Positions 7,832 through 15,929 of a DNA stretch of 23,618 nucleotides are shown one piece after another. The DNA is from Desulfobulbaceae bacterium (GTDB taxonomy: Bacteria; Desulfobacterota; Desulfobulbia; Desulfobulbales; SURF-16): NCBI GenBank assembly GCA_023230525.1, contig JALNXE010000067.1, forward strand, positions 1 to 23,618, written 5' to 3'. Under the pieces are notes generated by a model. That model was not told the DNA's origin, ran no database searches, and saw only the letters and a list, made by a program, of their open reading frames with translations. Position 1 is the first letter of the stretch. Each line of letters opens with the position of its first letter. The translations under genes were made by a program, and so were the position numbers.

Positions 7832-8959
7832 ATGATGATGAAACGATGGGCGACGCTGCTGTTTCCCCTGGTCCTCTGCGCAAACGCCGCCGGTGTCTGC
7901 GCCAGCGAAATCACCTTTCAGGGCGGTCTGCACTATGACTGGTGGAAAGGCAATAATGACACGGACGGCAATCAGGTGTTCGTGCCGGTGGAGCTGGGCG
8001 CTGAAATGGATGATTTCTCCGCCCGGGTGATCACCGCCTTCACGCGAACGGAAAGCGACATCAGCGGGGTGGGCAAGCAGAGTCTTTCCTCGGTGGTTGA
8101 CACCAAGGTGGACCTCTCCTATCTGCTGGTCGATAAACTGCCGGTCAACTTCCTTTTCGGGCTTGACCTGAACTGCCCCACCGGCAAAAACGACTTTGAC
8201 AACGACGAAATGCTGGTTATCCGGGACCCGGACCTGGTTTCCATTGTCGATCACGGCGAGGGGTTCAATGTCAATCCCAATATCAGCATGACCAGGGACT
8301 GGACGGACTGGGGAGCCGGACTTGGCGCGGGTTATCTGTGGAGAGGCGAATACGACTACAGCTGGGATTACCAGGACTATGATCCGGGGGATATCGCCTA
8401 TATCACCGCTGAGATCCGTTATTATCTGGCCGAGGACGGGCTGCTGAGGCTCTACGGCGATTACGGGTCGTTTTCCAAGGACACCCTTGACGGCGATGAT
8501 TTCTACCGGGAGTCGGATTTTTTTCTGCTGGGCGGGGAAACCCGTTATCTGACCCAAAAATGGGAAACCCGGCTGGATATCAAGGGGACCTTCCGGGGGA
8601 AAAGCGAGTTTCGCGAGGCGAGCAGCCGATTGAAAACCGAGAGCAGGGAAGGCTATGGCGATGAATACGCGGCTGATCTGCTCTGCCGCTATTTTTTCAG
8701 CGACAAGGACAGCCTCGCCCCCTTTGTCCAGCTGCTCTATGTTGATGACAACCAGTATGCTGAATCATCCCCTCTCTACGTGGGGACCAGAACGAAATAC
8801 ACCGCCGGTCTCAGCCTCAAACGGCAGGTGAGCGCCACCGGCAGCCTGGAGCTGATGCTGCGCGTCTTTCATATGGATGATGAAAAGGGCTGGCTGGACA
8901 CGGACGATGTCACCTACCAGGGCCATTCGCTCGTGTTGCTGTATGCCGGCAGTTTTTAG
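7832..8959 (+). CDS. Predicted outer-membrane beta-barrel protein
   Basis: About 375 residues with a cleavable signal peptide (MMMKRWATLLFPLVLC... cleaved near ASE). The rest is alternating hydrophobic/polar beta-strands rich in Tyr, Trp and Asp, with acidic turns (e.g. DYSWDYQDYDPGD). The chain ends in Phe (LLYAGSF), the usual C-terminal signature for barrel insertion by the Bam complex. Three ATGs stand in tandem at 7832, 7835 and 7838 after a weak GCGAGA ribosome site; longer TTG/ATG starts at 7793/7796 would disrupt the signal peptide. It follows the CsgG-like genes by about 90 nt and may be co-expressed. Substrate unknown. Confidence 0.75.
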   Translation: MMMKRWATLLFPLVLCANAAGVCASEITFQGGLHYDWWKGNNDTDGNQVFVPVELGAEMDDFSARVITAFTRTESDISGVGKQSLSSVVDTKVDLSYLLVDKLPVNFLFGLDLNCPTGKNDFDNDEMLVIRDPDLVSIVDHGEGFNVNPNISMTRDWTDWGAGLGAGYLWRGEYDYSWDYQDYDPGDIAYITAEIRYYLAEDGLLRLYGDYGSFSKDTLDGDDFYRESDFFLLGGETRYLTQKWETRLDIKGTFRGKSEFREASSRLKTESREGYGDEYAADLLCRYFFSDKDSLAPFVQLLYVDDNQYAESSPLYVGTRTKYTAGLSLKRQVSATGSLELMLRVFHMDDEKGWLDTDDVTYQGHSLVLLYAGSF

Positions 8960-9273
8960 GCCGCCGGCGGCTTCGCTAAGGGGCATAACCACCCACGGGG
9001 CATGAAGACGGGTGCAGCGGCCCCCTGGCCGGCAACAAAAAAAATGTATTTTCCGGCAGACATTCGTTATACTGCTATTGCTGGATAGCACCCGGCTATT
9101 TTCCGTCTCTCCTCTTTTAAACAAAGATGGACTCCTAACATCTGAAAATTTACCACGGAGAGCACAAAGCCCACAGAGCTAACGAGCTGTAATAAAAAAT
9201 ATTTCTCTGCGATTTCTGTGTGCTCCGTGGTGAAAAAAGACTTTTTACGAGTTCATCAACAAACGGAGGGTCC
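8960..9273. other. Intergenic region between the beta-barrel gene and vgrG
   Basis: Holds a perfect short palindrome GCCGCCGGCGGC just after the barrel stop, a good isolated -10-like TATACT at 9068-9073 without a convincing -35, and the palindromic element at 9142-9260. The vgrG ribosome site GGAGGG (9265-9270) lies just past the element. No gene was seen. Confidence 0.5.
9142..9260 (-). repeat. Palindromic ~120-bp dispersed element, copy 2 (inverted)
   Basis: The arms are CCACGGAG (9153-9160) and CTCCGTGG (9223-9230). Its reverse complement aligns with 3633-3752 from GTTGATGAA through AAAAGTC, TTTTCACCACGGAGC, the AT-rich centre and CTCTGTGGGCT to ATTTTCAG. It ends 13 nt before the vgrG start codon. 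Confidence 0.85.
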
Positions 9274-11445
9274 ATGTCAAAAGGCAGTTCTCTTTACACC
9301 CAGGAAAACCGGCTCATTGCCATTGAATCACCCCTTGGCGCGGATGCGTTGCTGCTTGCCGGCTTACGCGGCGTGGAAGGCATCTCCACCCTGTTTGATT
9401 TTGAGCTGGAGCTTTTATCCGAGAACCACGGCATCAATTTTGCCGACATTGTCGGGGAGAAGGTCACGCTCTCCATTTACCTGGCCGACGGCAGCCAGCG
9501 CTATTTCAACGGCATCATCAGCCGGTTCTGCCATGGCCGCGGCGGCGGGGAGACCGGGACCGATACCCGCTTCTCCTCTTACAACGCCACCATGGTGCCC
9601 TGGTTCTGGCTGCTCACCCGCACCTCCGACTCGCGGATTTTTCAGAACAAGAATATCCCGGACATTATCGAACAGGTCTTCTCCGACCAGGGTTTTTCCG
9701 ACTACAGCCTGCGCCTGCACGGCAGTTATGAACCCAGGGAATATGTGGTGCAATACCGGGAAACGGATTTCAATTTCATCTCCCGGCTGATGGAGGAGGA
9801 GGGCATCCATTACTTTTTTGAACACGAGAAGGTCAAGCATGTGCTGGTGCTGGCCGACTCCCCGGCGGAGAATAAACCCTGCCCCCGGCAGGAAGAGGCC
9901 AGATATGAGATAAGCGGCAGCGGCAATGAGCAGGAGGATGTGCTGACCCATCTTGAGGTGATGCAGCAGATACGGTCCGGCAAATATAGTTTGAACGATT
10001 TCAATTTCAAGACCCCCGGCACGGATCTGGTGGTTTCGGTCAATTCCAGGGTAAAGCTGGGACCAGGGGAAAGAGAAATATATGATTATCCCGGCGAGTA
10101 TGCCAGGCGCAATGAAGGCGACCGGCTGGCCAACATCCGCATGGAGGAAGAGGAGGCGCGGATCACCACCATCAGGGGCGATGGCCGCTGCCGCTCCTTT
10201 ACCAGCGGCTGCCGTTTCCGCCTGCAGGATTATTTCCGCGACGACATGAACCAGAAGGAGTTTCTCCTGACCCGCATCATGCACCAGGTCAAGCTGCGGG
10301 ACTCCTTTGAGGGTTCCGGTGCAGCAGGCTCCCAGACCGGCATGCAGGCCTATACCAATACCTTTGAATGCATTCCCCATGAGGTCCCCTTCCGGCCGCG
10401 GCGGCAGACGGCAAAACCCGTGGTGGAAGGGGTGCAGACGGCGATTGTCGTCGGCCCGTCCGGGGAGGAGATCTACACCGATGAGTTTGGCCGGGTCAAG
10501 GTGCAGTTTCACTGGGACCGGGAAGGGAAAAAGGACGAGAACAGCTCCTGCTGGATCCGGGTCAGCCAGCTGTGGGCGGGCGCCGGCTGGGGCGCCATGT
10601 GGATACCCCGCCTCGGCCATGAGGTGATCATCGATTTCGTGGAAGGTGATCCGGACCGGCCGATCATCACCGGCAGGGTTTATCACGGCAGCAACATGCC
10701 GCCCTACAAGCTCCCCGATGAGATGACCAAGAGCACCATCAAGTCCGATTCCTCCAAGGGCGGCGGCGGTTCCAACGAGTTCCGTTTTGAGGACAAGAAA
10801 GGCGGGGAGGAGATTTTCCTGCACGGCCAGAAGGACTGGAATATTGTCATTGAAAACAACAAAACCCAGTCGGTGGGCGTGAACGAATCCCTGTCCGTGG
10901 GCAACAACCGCACCAAGACGGTGGGCGTCGACCAGAGTGAAACCATCGGCAAAAACAAGACCATCAATGTCGGGGTCAATCATGATGAGCTGATCGGCGC
11001 CAATAAGACCATGACCGTGGGCGCCAATCACACGGAAAACATCGGCGCCAACATGGCCCTCACGGTGGGCGGCAATCAGACCGAAACCATCGCCATCAAC
11101 TGCGCCGAGACCATCGGCGTGGCCAAGGAGTTGACCATCGGCGCCGCTTATCAGGTGACCGTGGGCGCGGCCATGAACGAAACCGTGGGCGCGGTCAAGG
11201 CGGTGGAGGTCGGCGCCTCGAGCACCCTGCTGGTGGGTAAGGACATGTCGGTGAAGGTCGCCAAGAATTCCAGCCATAACGCCAAGAAAATCACCATTGA
11301 AGCGGATGACGAGATCACCATCAAGACCGGCAAGGCCATGATCAACATGAAGAAAAGCGGCGATATTACCATCCAGGGCGCGAAGATAACCATCAAGGGC
11401 TCGGGCAACATTATCATCAAGGGCAGCAAGATACTGGAGAACTGA
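9274..11445 (+). CDS. vgrG: T6SS spike protein VgrG (TssI)
   Basis: 723 residues. VgrG trimers cap the Hcp tube of type VI secretion systems and carry effectors. Residues ~1-380 match the gp27-like base (SPLGADALLLAGLRGVEGIS, later YRETDFNFISRLMEEEGIHY). Residues ~395-470 are the gp5 OB-fold (DEFGRVKVQFHWDREGKKD, then GAGWGAMWIPRLGHEVIIDF and GDPDRPIITGRVYH). Residues ~525-660 are a repetitive beta-prism needle with VGxN/IGxN repeats, closing with a DUF2345-like KITIKGSGNIIIKGSK. There is no C-terminal effector extension, so cargo probably rides on the PAAR-like tip encoded downstream. The start at 9274 has GGAGGG in front; the longer frame from 9220 reads into the palindromic repeat. It heads an operon reaching to about 17387. 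Confidence 0.96.
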   Translation: MSKGSSLYTQENRLIAIESPLGADALLLAGLRGVEGISTLFDFELELLSENHGINFADIVGEKVTLSIYLADGSQRYFNGIISRFCHGRGGGETGTDTRFSSYNATMVPWFWLLTRTSDSRIFQNKNIPDIIEQVFSDQGFSDYSLRLHGSYEPREYVVQYRETDFNFISRLMEEEGIHYFFEHEKVKHVLVLADSPAENKPCPRQEEARYEISGSGNEQEDVLTHLEVMQQIRSGKYSLNDFNFKTPGTDLVVSVNSRVKLGPGEREIYDYPGEYARRNEGDRLANIRMEEEEARITTIRGDGRCRSFTSGCRFRLQDYFRDDMNQKEFLLTRIMHQVKLRDSFEGSGAAGSQTGMQAYTNTFECIPHEVPFRPRRQTAKPVVEGVQTAIVVGPSGEEIYTDEFGRVKVQFHWDREGKKDENSSCWIRVSQLWAGAGWGAMWIPRLGHEVIIDFVEGDPDRPIITGRVYHGSNMPPYKLPDEMTKSTIKSDSSKGGGGSNEFRFEDKKGGEEIFLHGQKDWNIVIENNKTQSVGVNESLSVGNNRTKTVGVDQSETIGKNKTINVGVNHDELIGANKTMTVGANHTENIGANMALTVGGNQTETIAINCAETIGVAKELTIGAAYQVTVGAAMNETVGAVKAVEVGASSTLLVGKDMSVKVAKNSSHNAKKITIEADDEITIKTGKAMINMKKSGDITIQGAKITIKGSGNIIIKGSKILEN
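10861..11253 (+). repeat. Coding short-period repeats of the VgrG needle
   Basis: Runs of 7-8 residue units of the form T.(S/T)VG.N.(T/S) are visible, such as KTQSVGVNES, RTKTVGVDQS and KTINVGVNHD. They form a degenerate ~21-24-nt periodicity, as expected for a trimeric beta-prism. Confidence 0.65.
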
Positions 11446-11446
11446 G

Positions 11447-11947
11447 ATGAAACGCATGAACGCGGAAAATATCCACCATGTTGATTTTTCCAGGCAGATG
11501 GACGGGGTGCGCAGCGGCAGGGTGACGGGTATCGAAGACGGTCGGCCGTTGGTGGATTACAGCGGCAACGCCCTGGGGCCGCTGGCCGCCCGGTTTGCCG
11601 GTTCTTTGCCGCCGGAGGTGCTGCGCCGGGCGGCGGAGGACGGCAGGGAGGTGCTGCTGGCCTTTGAGAAAAACGACCCTGCCCGGCCGGTGATTATCGA
11701 TGTTCTCCAGGCCCGCCTCAGTGAGCCGCAGCAGGAAGAAATTTCGTTAACCTCTGACGCGCTGCCCGAACTGACGATTGACGGCAAGAAAATCGCCTTT
11801 GAGGCAGAGGAGGAGATTGTGCTGCGCTGCGGCCAGGCCAGTATCACGTTGACCCGCGCCGGCAAGGTCATTATCCGGGGGACGTACGTGCTCAACCGCT
11901 CCACCGGCGTCAACCGCATTAAGGGCGGCTCGGTGCAGATTAATTGA
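11447..11947 (+). CDS. DUF6484 domain protein, VgrG-associated
   Basis: 166 residues, starting one base after the vgrG stop with GGAG at 11436-11439 as ribosome site; the alternative start ATG 11456 is possible. Residues ~20-88 are DUF6484-like (SGRVTGIEDGRPLVDYSGN, LAFEKNDPARPVIIDVLQ). The C-terminal ~55 residues (EEIVLRCGQASITLTRAGKV... up to GGSVQIN) look like the final beta-strand repeats of a VgrG needle. It is soluble and has no signal peptide. Such proteins occur next to vgrG in T6SS islands and probably contact the spike or load cargo; that role is an inference. Confidence 0.75.
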   Translation: MKRMNAENIHHVDFSRQMDGVRSGRVTGIEDGRPLVDYSGNALGPLAARFAGSLPPEVLRRAAEDGREVLLAFEKNDPARPVIIDVLQARLSEPQQEEISLTSDALPELTIDGKKIAFEAEEEIVLRCGQASITLTRAGKVIIRGTYVLNRSTGVNRIKGGSVQIN

Positions 11948-11986
11948 TTTGCCATCTTCAAGAAATTCATCGCCGGAGAGCCATCC

Positions 11987-13003
11987 ATGTGGGTGCTGGA
12001 AAATAATACCCCTTTTGCCGCGGAGCGGACCCTGGCCTGTGACCGAAACGGCGCCGATCTCTGGCTGGTGGCGGTCAAGGGGACCTTTCTGATCACCGGA
12101 GGCCACCGCCTTGAGCCGGCCCCGGAGCAGCAGGAGGTTCTGCTGGCTCCCAAACATCGCGGCGACCCCGCTGATACCAGCCTGCTGTACGAAGCGGACC
12201 TTGATTACACGAAACCCACCACGGATATTATCCTGCATGGACATGCCTGTGCCCCGGCGGGGCGGGCGAGCCGGCAGGTCGATGTTACCATGCGCATCGG
12301 CAGCATGAATAAGACCCTGAGGGTCTTTGGTGACCGGGTCTGGGACAGAGGCATTCTGGACCCCGTGCTCAGCGACCCGCAGCCCTTCCGGCAGCTGCCC
12401 ATCACCTATGAGCGGGCCTTCGGCGGCATTGATCCGCAGGCCCAGGACGTAAAGGCCCAGGGCTGGGAGCCCCGTAATCCGGTGGGGCGGGGCTTTGCCA
12501 CGGCCATGGAGCACATCATCGGCCGGCCCGCAGCCAATGTGGAAGACCCCAGGCTGCTGATTTCCTCCTGGCAGGACCGGCCGCCGCCGGCAGGTTTCGG
12601 GCCGATCGCCCGCCACTGGTCGCCCCGGGTGGGGCTTGCCGGCACCTATGATGAGCAATGGCAAAAAAAACGGCTGCCCCTGCTGCCCGAGGATTTCAAC
12701 GAGCGCTTCCTGCAGTGCGCCCCGGCGGATCAGCAGAGCCCCGCCTATCTCACCGGCGGGGAGCCGGTGGAGCTGCTCAATCTGTCCCCGGCCGGGCCGC
12801 TGCGTTTTAACCTGCCCCGGGTGGAGCTGGGTTTCACCACCAGGCTGGGGGGCCGCACCATGGAACACGGGGCGAGGCTGCACACGGTGATTCTTGAGCC
12901 CGATGTGCCGCGGGTGATGCTGGTCTGGCATACGGCCTTGCCGTGCCACGGCAAAAAACTCTCCCTGCTGTGGTGCCGGGTCGAGCAAAGGGGGATGAGC
13001 TGA
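11987..13003 (+). CDS. DUF2169 family T6SS effector-loading adaptor
   Basis: 338 residues. It starts MWVLENNTPFAAERTLACDR.. and contains WLVAVKGTF and ITYERAFGGIDP followed by NPVGRGF, all typical of DUF2169. DUF2169 proteins act as chaperones/adaptors that attach effectors carrying PAAR-like or DUF4150 domains to VgrG. The start at 11987 follows CCGGAGAG. The stop overlaps the next start (TGATG at 13001-13005), indicating translational coupling to the ketosynthase-like gene. Placement between vgrG and the DUF4150 gene is the classical context. Confidence 0.88.
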   Translation: MWVLENNTPFAAERTLACDRNGADLWLVAVKGTFLITGGHRLEPAPEQQEVLLAPKHRGDPADTSLLYEADLDYTKPTTDIILHGHACAPAGRASRQVDVTMRIGSMNKTLRVFGDRVWDRGILDPVLSDPQPFRQLPITYERAFGGIDPQAQDVKAQGWEPRNPVGRGFATAMEHIIGRPAANVEDPRLLISSWQDRPPPAGFGPIARHWSPRVGLAGTYDEQWQKKRLPLLPEDFNERFLQCAPADQQSPAYLTGGEPVELLNLSPAGPLRFNLPRVELGFTTRLGGRTMEHGARLHTVILEPDVPRVMLVWHTALPCHGKKLSLLWCRVEQRGMS

Positions 13004-14040
13004 TGGCCTGCATCTGCGGTTTCGGCGCGCGCACCCCGGTGGGGCGGACGGCATTTGCCTCGGCGGCGGCCGTGCGCGCGGCCATCTCCATGTTTAACGA
13101 CCATCCCTACATGATTGATAAGGCCGGCGAGCCGATGGTGGTGGCCATGGATGCCTTTTTGGCCGAGGAGCTGGCCGGAGCGGGGCGTTTTCTTGAGCTG
13201 GGCCTTTCCGCCGCAAAGGAGGCGCTGGGCAGCCTCTGCGGGGAGGAGGGGATAGCCAAACAGTTGCAGATACTGATCGGGCTTCCGGGTCAGCGGCCGG
13301 GACTGCCGGAGGATCTGGAGGTCGAAATTCTGGGCGGTTTCCAGGGGCATTTCCCAGGGGCCGGGGTGGAGGTGGTGCAGGGCGATCATGGCGGCGGCCT
13401 GATGGCGCTCGAAGAAGGGTGGCGAAGGATTGGCAGCGGGGCCGCCTCGTTCTGCCTGGTGGGCGGGATCGAATCCTACCTGGCGCCCGAGACCCTGGAA
13501 TGGCTGGACGCGGAGGAGCAGCTGCATTCCGCGGCCAACAGCTGGGGGTTTATCCCCGGCGAAGGGGCGGGATTCTGTCTGCTCTGTTCCGCGCGCACCG
13601 CCCACCAGTTTGCCCTGCCGGTGCGGGGTGAAATTCTGGCCGCAGCCACGGCCAGGGAGGCCAACCTGATCAAAACCGACAGCGTCTGCCTGGGCGAGGG
13701 CTTGACAGAGGCGGTGCGGCAGGCCGCCGCTGGATTACCGGACGGGGCCAGGATTGCGCAAACGATCTGCGATCTGAACGGGGAGCCCTATCGCGGCAAT
13801 GAGTGGGGTTATGCCCTGGTCCGGGTTGGGGAACACTTTGCCGACCCGACGGACTTCATGACCCCGGCCGACTGCTGGGGAGATCTCGGGGCCGCCTCTG
13901 GTCCGCTCTTTGTCATGCTGGCGCTGGTGGCCGGCCTGAAGGGCTATGCCGGCGGCCCGCATATCATGATTTTTACCGGGGCCGAGACGGGCGAGCGGAC
14001 GGCGATGCTCGTGCGGGGCGGAAACCAGGAAGGAGGATGA
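13003..14040 (+). CDS. Ketosynthase-fold (thiolase-like) T6SS-associated protein lacking catalytic residues
   Basis: 345 residues with the beta-ketoacyl synthase layout but no visible catalytic triad. At the nucleophile elbow, where active enzymes have A-C-S/G, the sequence reads VVQGDHGGGLMALEEG (Asp128-His129), followed by the usual INLVGGIES-like strand CLVGGIESYLAPETL. The first His motif (HGTGT..GD..E) is replaced by NGEPYRGNEWG (Asn259). The second (GH..GAAG) is replaced by GDLGAASG (Asp294). The start ATG 13003 overlaps the DUF2169 stop; an in-frame upstream ATG at 12943 would overlap DUF2169 by 60 nt and is not favoured. KS-like proteins occur with DUF2169/DUF4150 genes in T6SS loci. 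A structural or adaptor role is inferred. Confidence 0.8.
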   Translation: MACICGFGARTPVGRTAFASAAAVRAAISMFNDHPYMIDKAGEPMVVAMDAFLAEELAGAGRFLELGLSAAKEALGSLCGEEGIAKQLQILIGLPGQRPGLPEDLEVEILGGFQGHFPGAGVEVVQGDHGGGLMALEEGWRRIGSGAASFCLVGGIESYLAPETLEWLDAEEQLHSAANSWGFIPGEGAGFCLLCSARTAHQFALPVRGEILAAATAREANLIKTDSVCLGEGLTEAVRQAAAGLPDGARIAQTICDLNGEPYRGNEWGYALVRVGEHFADPTDFMTPADCWGDLGAASGPLFVMLALVAGLKGYAGGPHIMIFTGAETGERTAMLVRGGNQEGG

Positions 14041-14046
14041 ACGGCA

Positions 14047-14436
14047 ATGGGCGTAACGGTGGCCATCAATAAAAACTCTCTTTCTCACAAGGGCGCCAAC
14101 GGCATAGCCGCCGCCACCGTCCCGGATGTGTGTAAAACCCCGAGTCCGGGCGGGCCGGTGCCGGTTCCTTACCCCAATATTGCCAGGTCGGACAGTCTGG
14201 CCAACGGCACCAAGACGGTCAAGGCCGACGGCAACAACATGTGCGCCAACAAGGGATCGGAATACTCCAGCAGCAACGGCGACGAGCCGGGCACGGCAGG
14301 AGGGGTGAAGTCGAGCACCAACATGAAGGAGGCGAAGTGGATCACCTACTCCTTTGATGTCAAGCTGGAAGGCAAGAATGCCTGCCGTCTTTCCGACTCA
14401 ATGACCAATAATCATGCAAACACGGTGAGCCTGTAA
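14047..14436 (+). CDS. DUF4150 PAAR-like spike-tip protein
   Basis: 129 residues: GVTVAINKNSLSHKGANG, PDVCKTPSPGGPVPVPYPNI and KEAKWITYSFDVKLEGKNAC are DUF4150 hallmarks. The family sharpens the VgrG tip and, either fused or next to a toxin, delivers effectors. Here it is a stand-alone tip domain whose toxin is the next gene. AGGAGG (14031-14036, inside the previous gene) is the ribosome site. The stop overlaps the effector start (TAATG at 14434-14438). Confidence 0.9.
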   Translation: MGVTVAINKNSLSHKGANGIAAATVPDVCKTPSPGGPVPVPYPNIARSDSLANGTKTVKADGNNMCANKGSEYSSSNGDEPGTAGGVKSSTNMKEAKWITYSFDVKLEGKNACRLSDSMTNNHANTVSL

Positions 14437-14969
14437 TGCCCAATGTCGAAGCCCCGGTTCTGGCGAATTTTGAAAAGGCGCTGTGCCAGATCGTCAAGCA
14501 ATGCGAAAAGGAAGTGAATGAAAAAAAATTCGGGCCTGGCGGCAAGCCCGACAAGGCCTGGTGCAACTCCACCAACAGCGCCACCGGGAAAAAAAATTAT
14601 CTGGAGATCGGGGATGAGAAAAGTCAATGCTGTGAAAAAAAGGTAAATGAAAGAAAGGCAAAGTCGCAAACGGAATTCAGTAAAACGGTGGCCGCGGAAA
14701 AATCAGTGCCGGTGCCCGGCGGGGGCTGGTGCCGGCCGGATGTCATGGTTGGCACCCCGCCCGCCTGTGATGCCGTCTATGACTTTAAATCGAGTTGTCC
14801 CCTGACCCCGGCCAGTAAACCCGGCTGGCCGGTCTACGGAAATGCGCCAGGCCAGCGCACCCCTCCCAATCCGCATTATGACGGCAAAACACAGGCTGAA
14901 ATTTATGCGGATTCCTGTGGCGCCAAACCCAAACTGATCCATCCCAACAGTGAAACCTGTAATACCTAA
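14436..14969 (+). CDS. Putative T6SS effector, Cys-rich PD-(D/E)XK-like nuclease
   Basis: 177 residues, translationally coupled to the PAAR-like gene and followed by a DUF3396-type immunity gene, so it occupies the effector position. Residues ~1-90 are Lys/Cys-rich (e.g. QCCEKKVNERKAKS). The C-terminal half has RPDVMV (Pro101-Asp102), VYDFK (Asp116-x-Lys118), then GKTQAEIY (Gln153 and Tyr157). This matches a PD-(D/E)XK core plus a QxxxY motif as in several nucleases, including VRR-Nuc-like toxins. About ten cysteines are spread along the protein, which could form disulfides or bind metal. There is no signal peptide. Effector status is strongly suggested by context; nuclease activity is inferred from motifs only. 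Confidence 0.65.
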   Translation: MPNVEAPVLANFEKALCQIVKQCEKEVNEKKFGPGGKPDKAWCNSTNSATGKKNYLEIGDEKSQCCEKKVNERKAKSQTEFSKTVAAEKSVPVPGGGWCRPDVMVGTPPACDAVYDFKSSCPLTPASKPGWPVYGNAPGQRTPPNPHYDGKTQAEIYADSCGAKPKLIHPNSETCNT

Positions 14970-14993
14970 AGAATGGTGCAAGGAAGGTTATTC

Positions 14994-15908
14994 ATGGCAG
15001 ATGAAAGAGCGGATATCCAGGTTATCCATGCGGATGGCACGGTCAGTGTCAGGGAGATATTCACGATTGTTTTTTACATTCGTCGGCCGAATCTGGAAAT
15101 CGTGGACAGCATCGACCAGGCGATTCAGGGCTTTGTTGAGCTGGTTTCACTCCAGGCCCTGACCGGCTACTATAATTACGAAGGGGAGCAGGAGGATTTA
15201 ACGGCACAATCTCTGCGCGCCTTAATCCATGAAAGGCTGCACGGCCCCTACCGGGCGCCCAATGCGACGATTGAACTCATCGGCAGCGGTATCTATGCCC
15301 CGGAGTATTACCTGCGCTATTACGGCAGTGCGCTCACGGTGCCTGGCCTGGAGGACGAAGTCAGCTATCTCAGCTGCTGGATGCCGAGAAGCTTTTACGC
15401 TAGCCACAGCGAGCAGTTTTTCGCCTATCTTATGGCCCTTGCCGCGAGCCTGCCGTTTAGCTTCGCCTATGCCAGTCCGGGCCTTGCCGGGGAGGATGCC
15501 TTGAAGAAACAGGCCCTGGCCAGACGTTACCCCGGCTTGGATATCGCGGATCCGGGCAGCATCCGGGCCGATCTCGGTTCCAAGGCTGCCGGCAGTTACT
15601 GGCTGACCCTGCTGGGGCCGGAGCTCAGCAGCTCTTTGGGCGGCATTGCCGCCTTGCGCGCGCAGCTGTCCGCGGCAATCGCGGTCAAGGATTTAGCCGG
15701 CGGGAAATGCCTGATCCAGCTGGGGGAAGAACCCCGGACCGGAGATGTGAACCGGCGGGACCTGCTGCCCCTGCAGCGGGAGCTTGCAAAGTTTATTCAT
15801 GACAACGGGAAATTACACATCCCGGCCCGGGTTGTTTATTTTGTTGATCAGGATGGCCTGGCGGCCAGGGATGCCATGGAAAAATGGCACATGAGATTTT
15901 TAGATTAA
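14994..15908 (+). CDS. DUF3396 (type VI immunity family) protein, presumed antitoxin of the upstream effector
   Basis: 304 residues starting MADERADIQVIHADG, with ribosome site AAGGAAGG (14980-14987) 6 nt in front; an upstream in-frame ATG at 14973 lacks such a site. Family-like segments are IHERLHGPYRAP, DEVSYLSCWMPRSFYASHSE and ALAASLPFSFAYASPGL. DUF3396 proteins are annotated as type VI immunity proteins, often next to VRR-Nuc-type nuclease effectors. No signal peptide is present, so it should act in the cytoplasm, which matches a nuclease target. It lies 24 nt after the effector. Confidence 0.75.
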   Translation: MADERADIQVIHADGTVSVREIFTIVFYIRRPNLEIVDSIDQAIQGFVELVSLQALTGYYNYEGEQEDLTAQSLRALIHERLHGPYRAPNATIELIGSGIYAPEYYLRYYGSALTVPGLEDEVSYLSCWMPRSFYASHSEQFFAYLMALAASLPFSFAYASPGLAGEDALKKQALARRYPGLDIADPGSIRADLGSKAAGSYWLTLLGPELSSSLGGIAALRAQLSAAIAVKDLAGGKCLIQLGEEPRTGDVNRRDLLPLQRELAKFIHDNGKLHIPARVVYFVDQDGLAARDAMEKWHMRFLD

Positions 15909-15929
15909 GACCAGGGGAATTTGCCTGTG

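Noticed and set aside
9220..9273. Longer N-terminus for VgrG
   Set aside because: It would be encoded by the palindromic repeat; the family start and the GGAGGG ribosome site both point to ATG 9274.
9415..11457. Very long open frame antisense to vgrG
   Set aside because: Open only because of GC-rich codon bias on the sense strand; composition is His/Gly/Asp-rich mirror coding with no domain and no ribosome site.
11747..13054. Long antisense frame over the DUF6484/DUF2169 genes
   Set aside because: Shadow of real plus-strand genes; no recognisable domain.
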